8,658 bases of DNA from Pseudomonadota bacterium (lineage in GTDB: Bacteria; Bdellovibrionota; Bdellovibrionia; Bdellovibrionales; JAEYZS01), in the NCBI GenBank assembly GCA_023427925.1, contig JAEYZS010000275.1, positions 1-8,658 on the forward strand, read 5' to 3'. Position numbers and translations under genes: made by a program. The notes under the pieces are model-generated. The model was not told the origin of the DNA, ran no database searches, and saw only the letters and a program-made list of their open reading frames with translations. Within the stretch, counting starts at the first letter, position 1, and each line of letters opens with the position of its first letter. Positions 5,190-8,658 of this stretch are shown here, piece by piece.

Positions 5190-6563
5190 ATGAAAAAACT
5201 TTTAATTGTATCAACCTTTATATTGGCTGTTTTTATCTATATCGGGACCGCTTTTGCGTCAGATGAGGTGAGTTACCTTGTCCGCTTTAAGCCTGATGTC
5301 GATGCGCAAAAAGTCATGGCAACGCGTTCATTTAATGGGATGAAACTTGAAGCGCTTGTGCCTTCAATGAACCTTTACAAAGTGACAGTAACTAACTCTA
5401 GAATGAATGCTTTGAGCATTTTGAAAATGAACGAATCTGTAAAATATGCGCAAGAAGATCATCCAGTAAAACTTCGCGAAGTAGTTCCAAATGATCCAGA
5501 CTTCTCAAAACAATGGAATCTAAAAAATATTAACGGTGCTGATATCAAAGCAACTGAAGCTTGGTCTTTAGGAACTAAAGGCACAAACAATGATGGTAAA
5601 GATGTTGTTGTGGCCGTAGTCGATGGTACTGTAGAAGCAACTCATTCTGATCTAAAAGATAATATGTGGATAAACTCCCTAGAGATTCCTGGAAACGGAA
5701 TTGACGACGATGGCAATGGTTTCGTAGATGATATTCATGGTTGGAATGCAAAAACCAACAGCGGAAACCTTGGTCAAGGTAACAGCCACGGAACACACGT
5801 TGCTGGAATTGTAAGTGCAAAATCAGACAATGGAAACCATGTTGCAGGTGTAAACTGGAACGTAAAGATTATGTCCATTAACGGAGCATCGGGTTCAACT
5901 TCAGTGGTTGCAAAGGCATATGGATACGCATTAGCTCAAAAGAAACTATTTATTGAGACCAACGGTGAAAAGGGCGCAAATGTTGTAGCGACGAATTCAA
6001 GTTTTGGAGTGGATCGTGCGAATTGTACAAGCGGTGATTTTCCTGTATGGAATGATCTGTATGAGGAAATGGGAAAAGTTGGAATCATTTCTGCAGCAGC
6101 AACTGCAAACGCGGCTTGGGATATTGATGTCATTGGAGATGTACCAACTGGTTGCGAGAGTGAATATATTTTCACAGTAACAAACACAACTCAAGAAGAC
6201 AAACTTTACAGAAGTGCAGGGTGGGGAGCAACTACGATTGATATCGGCGCTCCGGGTACGAATATCTTGTCAACTTACACAAACAACACTGTGAGCTCAT
6301 TGACAGGAACTTCGATGGCTACTCCTCATATCGCAGGAGCTGTTGCATTCCTTCACACAGTTTCTTCCCCGCAGCTTGCCGATTTTGTTCGCTCAAATCC
6401 TGCTGAGGGCGGTCTTCTCATGAAAAAAATCCTTATGGAAACAGCAGATCCTATTTCTGACTTACAAGGAAAGACGATATCTGGTGGAAGGCTTAACTTA
6501 GCTGCTGCTGCAAAAAAAGCTTATGAGTATGCAGGTTCAGAGCAGAAGCTTACTAAAAAGTAA
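5190..6563 (+). CDS. Secreted subtilisin-like serine protease (S8 family)
   Basis: 457-residue extracytoplasmic endopeptidase. A Sec signal peptide (1-23, ending GTAFA|SDE) is followed by an I9-type propeptide (about 27-95, YLVRFKPDVDAQKVM through VKYAQEDHPV) that should act as chaperone and inhibitor until cleaved. The S8 domain (about 105-445) has all three catalytic residues: D145 in VAVVDGTVEATHSDL, H200 in GNSHGTHVAG and S375 in GTSMATPHIAGAVA; N269 in ATNSSFG fits the oxyanion hole. The acidic NGIDDDGNGFVDD insert (169-181) resembles a calcium-binding loop. D145 is followed by GT rather than the usual [ST]G. Two Cys (in RANCTSG and PTGCESE) may form a disulphide. No C-terminal sorting or anchor domain is seen, so it is probably periplasmic or released. 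It is a single-gene unit: GGGGA lies 9 nt before the ATG and a terminator follows. In a predator it could digest prey protein (inference). Confidence 0.93.
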   Translation: MKKLLIVSTFILAVFIYIGTAFASDEVSYLVRFKPDVDAQKVMATRSFNGMKLEALVPSMNLYKVTVTNSRMNALSILKMNESVKYAQEDHPVKLREVVPNDPDFSKQWNLKNINGADIKATEAWSLGTKGTNNDGKDVVVAVVDGTVEATHSDLKDNMWINSLEIPGNGIDDDGNGFVDDIHGWNAKTNSGNLGQGNSHGTHVAGIVSAKSDNGNHVAGVNWNVKIMSINGASGSTSVVAKAYGYALAQKKLFIETNGEKGANVVATNSSFGVDRANCTSGDFPVWNDLYEEMGKVGIISAAATANAAWDIDVIGDVPTGCESEYIFTVTNTTQEDKLYRSAGWGATTIDIGAPGTNILSTYTNNTVSSLTGTSMATPHIAGAVAFLHTVSSPQLADFVRSNPAEGGLLMKKILMETADPISDLQGKTISGGRLNLAAAAKKAYEYAGSEQKLTKK

Positions 6564-6587
6564 AATTAGATTATAGAAATTAAAATT

Positions 6588-6615
6588 AAGCCGGCGTGAA
6601 GCGTCGGCTTTTTTT
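6588..6615. terminator. Shared bidirectional terminator between protease and PilZ gene
   Basis: AAGCCGGCG (6588-6596) pairs with CGTCGGCTT (6602-6610) across a 5-nt loop with one G-T wobble, followed by a seven-T run (6609-6615). It terminates the plus-strand protease 24 nt after its stop. On the opposite strand the same stem is followed by an interrupted T-rich stretch, so it can also end the minus-strand gene, whose TAA (6614-6616) lies in the T-run. Confidence 0.88.
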
Positions 6616-7402
6616 ATGCGGCCTGCTTTTTGCGGACGTATTCAAGTTTCATCCAGTTTCGGATTTGCTTGCGGACAGCATCTCCCACGCCTACAAATAC
6701 AAACTGACATTGGTACTCATTACTATTAGGAACTTTATCTGATTTATAGCATCGTCCTATGACTTCTCTTTGCTTTTCTGTCTTAAAGACAGGCGAGTAG
6801 AAAGTCACAAACTCACCGGGCTGATAAGGTCTATTGCAACGTAATACCAGTCCAAATTCACTGATGTCTTCAAAAACAAAGTTAAAAGCAACGTTGACGG
6901 GCTGAAGGGTCTGAATTGAATACAGTTCCTTTTTATAAGACGCATTTTTAGAAACAAGAAGCGAGAATTTTTGTCGGAAGTTTGGTGCGTCTGTGGGCTT
7001 CAGCATGTAATCAATGAATGTTCCGCCAATTGTCATAGTCCGAACAAAGTCAATATCGTCGTTATAGCTGAGCAACACTATTGGAATATTCTTATTGGCT
7101 TCAAGAGTAATCTTTTTTCTGAACTCTTCTATATATTTTGATGGAGTGCCGGTGACCTGAGTTGCTTCCATAAAGATAAAATCATAAGGATTTTCATTGA
7201 GTGCTTTATAGACGTGTTCATTCGGATCAGGAGTTTTTCCTTTTGGTATTTCTTCAGGCTTTAACGGTTCAGGAATGACAAAGGTATGCACTTCCTCCGA
7301 TTGGTAGGAGGCTGCGAGATCTTCTGAGCCAGTGAGTCCTAAAGCTTCTTTCATCATCTTTAGGTTAGCTTCGTCTTTATCTAAGAGTAGAATCTTAGCC
7401 AT
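6614..7402 (-). CDS. Degenerate receiver domain fused to a degenerate PilZ domain
   Basis: 262 residues, cytoplasmic. Residues 1-150 have a response-regulator fold: KILLLDKDEANLKMM (first strand, D8/D10), DFIFMEATQVTG (third strand), IPIVLLSYND (S112) and DYMLKPTD (conserved K135). The normal phosphoacceptor Asp is replaced by E79, and a Pro/Glu/Lys-rich insert (about 42-63) lengthens the region before it. Residues about 165-255 resemble PilZ: FEDISEFGLVL supplies the (D/N)xSxxG motif (D179, S181, G184), then QPGEFVTF and a final strand and helix. The upstream RxxxR of c-di-GMP-binding PilZ domains is missing, so ligand binding is doubtful. It probably works through protein contacts, for example in motility or predation control, as a phosphorylation-independent module. 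AAAGG lies 7 nt before the ATG. Divergent from the lipoprotein gene; ends at the shared terminator. Confidence 0.8.
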   Translation of the reverse strand: MAKILLLDKDEANLKMMKEALGLTGSEDLAASYQSEEVHTFVIPEPLKPEEIPKGKTPDPNEHVYKALNENPYDFIFMEATQVTGTPSKYIEEFRKKITLEANKNIPIVLLSYNDDIDFVRTMTIGGTFIDYMLKPTDAPNFRQKFSLLVSKNASYKKELYSIQTLQPVNVAFNFVFEDISEFGLVLRCNRPYQPGEFVTFYSPVFKTEKQREVIGRCYKSDKVPNSNEYQCQFVFVGVGDAVRKQIRNWMKLEYVRKKQAA

Positions 7403-7420
7403 ACGTTTACCTTTTTCCTC

Positions 7421-7449
7421 TATATAACTTTTCGTCGTGCGCCTCTAAA
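7421..7449 (-). promoter_or_regulatory. Weak sigma-70-like promoter for the PilZ gene
   Basis: On the minus strand TTTAGA (7449-7444), 17 nt, TATATA (7426-7421) resembles -35/-10 hexamers with four matches each. The predicted start near 7413 is only about 11 nt before the ATG and would trim the ribosome binding site, so either the true start is a little earlier or this is not the promoter. Confidence 0.25.
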
Positions 7450-7478
7450 GACTTAACACAGACTTTGGAATAGATCCT

Positions 7479-7510
7479 ATAAGCGGGCCTTATGTTCATT
7501 CTGAGAATGA
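7479..7510. promoter_or_regulatory. Two adjacent palindromes in the PilZ/lipoprotein intergenic region
   Basis: ATAAG (7479-7483) / CTTAT (7489-7493) and TCATTC (7496-7501) / GAATGA (7505-7510) are neighbouring inverted repeats. A further half-site TCATTCT occurs at 7560-7566. They lie about 170-200 bp upstream of the start predicted for the lipoprotein promoter, within the usual range of enhancer-binding proteins that drive sigma-54 promoters. They could equally control the divergent PilZ gene. Confidence 0.4.
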
Positions 7511-7654
7511 CACAATTCGCAATGTTGTAAGATTGTTGCAAAGAACTTTATGAAATAGGTCATTCTTCAATTTTTAATCAGTTGGTAGCAAAAAAAGTCA
7601 CAGTCTCAAAAAAATACAGCTGGAAGATAACTACCCTCGTTTATTTCGAGATGG

Positions 7655-7670
7655 TTGGCACTAGAGTTGC
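7655..7670 (+). promoter_or_regulatory. rpoN-dependent promoter (candidate): Sigma-54 promoter of the lipoprotein gene
   Basis: TTGGCACTAGAGTTGC fits the RpoN consensus TTGGCAC, 5 nt, TTGC at all conserved positions, with GG (7657-7658) and GC (7669-7670) exactly 10 nt apart. Transcription should start near 7682, leaving a leader of about 12 nt that still contains the AGGAG ribosome binding site (7684-7688). It is the best -24/-12 match in the window. Confidence 0.72.
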
Positions 7671-7693
7671 CTTTATAAAGATTAGGAGAACTT

Positions 7694-8263
7694 ATGAAAA
7701 AGTTATTATTGATACTCACACTGTTATTTGTTGGTTTGAACTTCATAGCTTGCGCAGAAAAAAAGAATAACCGAACGAGACTGACAAATGGCACTCGATC
7801 GAACGTCGATAATCCAGCAGCTGCTAGTGGTTGGAATCTATTGAACAGCTATTCTCACTTAGGTGTGTTGCAGCCTCAAGGCAAGACTCCATATCAAGCA
7901 GCGAGAGACTTTGTCGGGCCGGAAGCACAATTTGTGGACGGATATGACAATATTAATGGGGTTCAGTTAAGACTTGTTCGACAAGGAAATCAAATCACTT
8001 CTCAGACTCGCATAGGTCTAAAATTTTTCGACGACGACCCAATTCCTATGTCATATTATATTGGGCCTGAAATGGGTGCTCAAGTCCAAAACGGATTTAT
8101 AAATGGAAATCAAGTCAGTGTTCTTATCCAGGACGGTGTTGGTGACATTCGTATCGAAGCACGAATCAATGGCGCATACCTGCAAGGTGACATCTATCAC
8201 GACGGGAATAATCATCTAGGTACTTTTGATCTTCCTGTCAACAAATCGATATTTAATAATTAA
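7694..8263 (+). CDS. Lipoprotein of unknown function
   Basis: 189 residues. The N-terminus MKKLLLILTLLFVGLNFIAC is a lipoprotein signal peptide with lipobox FIAC and C20 as the lipidation site; Ala at +2 predicts the outer membrane. A charged, Asn-rich linker (about 21-45, EKKNNRTRLTNG) follows. The globular part (about 46-189) looks like alternating beta strands: GVQLRLVRQGNQITSQTRIGLKF, then NQVSVLIQDGVGDIRIEAR and LQGDIYHDGNNHLGTFDLPV, with short DG/NG turns suggesting a small beta-sandwich or barrel. I recognise no family. The start ATG has AGGAG 5 nt upstream. It appears to be monocistronic, with a sigma-54-type promoter before it and a strong terminator after it, so expression is likely conditional through an enhancer-binding protein. 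Confidence 0.8.
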   Translation: MKKLLLILTLLFVGLNFIACAEKKNNRTRLTNGTRSNVDNPAAASGWNLLNSYSHLGVLQPQGKTPYQAARDFVGPEAQFVDGYDNINGVQLRLVRQGNQITSQTRIGLKFFDDDPIPMSYYIGPEMGAQVQNGFINGNQVSVLIQDGVGDIRIEARINGAYLQGDIYHDGNNHLGTFDLPVNKSIFNN

Positions 8264-8278
8264 GAATTAAATAACTCG

Positions 8279-8307
8279 TTTACATCTTAAAAAACTAAGC
8301 CTACGAT
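8279..8307 (+). promoter_or_regulatory. Promoter of the right-edge gene, predicting a leaderless mRNA
   Basis: TTTACA (8279-8284) and TACGAT (8302-8307) are separated by exactly 17 nt and match the sigma-70 hexamers at five and four positions. Transcription would begin 7-8 nt later at 8314-8315, that is on the A of the ATG at 8315. This fits the complete absence of a Shine-Dalgarno sequence before that ATG. The promoter lies within the upstream gene's terminator. Confidence 0.45.
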
Positions 8308-8333
8308 ACACGGTATGAGGCTTAGTTTTTTAA
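8287..8333. terminator. Strong terminator after the lipoprotein gene
   Basis: TTAAAAAACTAAGCC (8287-8301) is perfectly complementary to GGCTTAGTTTTTTAA (8319-8333), a 15-bp stem; the 17-nt loop can form a further ATAC/GTAT stem (8306-8309 / 8313-8316). The six-T run in the right arm makes it an intrinsic terminator on the plus strand, and the A-run makes it symmetrical for the minus strand. It starts 23 nt after the lipoprotein stop and extends into codons 2-7 of the next gene. Confidence 0.85.
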
Positions 8334-8658
8334 ATTCAAGCACAATATCTGAGCAAAATTTGCGAACAGTATTAGCTGGCGATTCCGCAATTGATTTCAT
8401 GCGATTAGAAATTCCTAACATCGAGTCAGCAAATAATTTTATTCATGCTTATGGGTACAATACGACTCGAAGCGAAGATATTGAGGAGTTATGGGGCGTT
8501 CATCGAAAGGCTGTATCCGTCTTGAGAGAGCACTTATTAGAAGAGGATGAAAAGATCCCCGATGAACTAGCAGACCCATCTTTACTTGGAGAAGTTGGAA
8601 ATCTTTTAGTATTGGCGAGTCAGAAAACGGAAAGCATGGCCGAAAAACAGAAATGGGC
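8315..8658 (+). CDS. TIGR04552-like protein, N-terminal part (runs off right edge)
   Basis: An ATG at 8315 opens 114 codons to the window edge. After a short variable start (MRLSFLNSSTISEQN), the sequence LRTVLAGDSAIDFMRLEIPN, then ANNFIHAYGYNTTRSEDIEEL and WGVHRKAVSVLREHLL, resembles the beginning of the uncharacterised TIGR04552 family that I associate with Bdellovibrio and related deltaproteobacteria. Identification is from memory of the motif pattern. No signal peptide is seen, so it is probably cytoplasmic. No Shine-Dalgarno precedes the ATG; an in-frame stop at 8288-8290 limits extension. Later in-frame starts (TTG at 8360 or ATG at 8399) would cut into the conserved block, so 8315 is preferred, with translation of a leaderless message. 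The function is unknown. Confidence 0.75.
   Translation, partial: MRLSFLNSSTISEQNLRTVLAGDSAIDFMRLEIPNIESANNFIHAYGYNTTRSEDIEELWGVHRKAVSVLREHLLEEDEKIPDELADPSLLGEVGNLLVLASQKTESMAEKQKW

Noticed and set aside
5575..6194. Minus-strand frames opposite the protease
   Set aside because: Low-complexity or Ser/Phe-rich translations without ribosome binding sites, opposite a gene with a full catalytic triad.
7582..7794. Frames on both strands across the lipoprotein start
   Set aside because: They overlap the signal peptide and promoter of the lipoprotein gene; neither has a ribosome binding site or a plausible product.

Overview
The window reads as a chromosomal segment of a moderately AT-rich Gram-negative bacterium (about 40% GC by eye), most likely a member of the Bdellovibrionota (Bdellovibrio or Pseudobdellovibrio type). 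This is an inference from several signs. The right-edge gene starts like the TIGR04552-type proteins I know from Bdellovibrio. There is a receiver-plus-PilZ protein, a secreted subtilase and a lineage-specific lipoprotein. Sigma-54-type -24/-12 elements occur in three intergenic regions. No species call is possible from the sequence alone.

Layout, left to right. (1) 1-380, minus strand: N-terminal part of a PAS-domain signalling protein that runs off the left edge. (2) 381-645: divergent intergenic region with a large imperfect inverted repeat (434-523) and a candidate promoter/operator. (3) 646-3705, plus strand: a two-gene operon of an AidB/ACDH-11-like acyl-CoA dehydrogenase and a class-3 (fatty) aldehyde dehydrogenase, 9 nt apart. 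(4) 3702-4439, minus strand: an exported protein of unknown function that overlaps the aldehyde dehydrogenase tail-to-tail by 4 nt. (5) 4440-5189: a 750-bp region holding a 40-residue hydrophobic peptide gene on the minus strand with a good ribosome binding site, two sigma-54-like elements on the minus strand and several palindromes. (6) 5190-6563, plus strand: a secreted S8 serine protease with propeptide and complete catalytic triad, closed by a terminator shared with the next gene. (7) 6614-7402, minus strand: a degenerate receiver fused to a degenerate PilZ domain. (8) 7403-7693: divergent region with palindromes and the best sigma-54 promoter of the window, which serves (9) a 189-residue lipoprotein (7694-8263). 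(10) A strong terminator (8287-8333) that physically overlaps the promoter and first codons of the last gene (8315-8658+, plus strand, off the right edge).

Working together: the dehydrogenase pair looks like a lipid-catabolic unit (fatty aldehyde to fatty acid, and alpha,beta-dehydrogenation of long or branched acyl-CoA). The exported 245-residue protein, the 40-residue peptide and the lipoprotein share a promoter type, which suggests a small sigma-54-dependent cell-envelope set. The protease, PilZ protein and PAS protein are probably independent units. No rRNA, tRNA, CRISPR array, insertion sequence or phage gene was seen.
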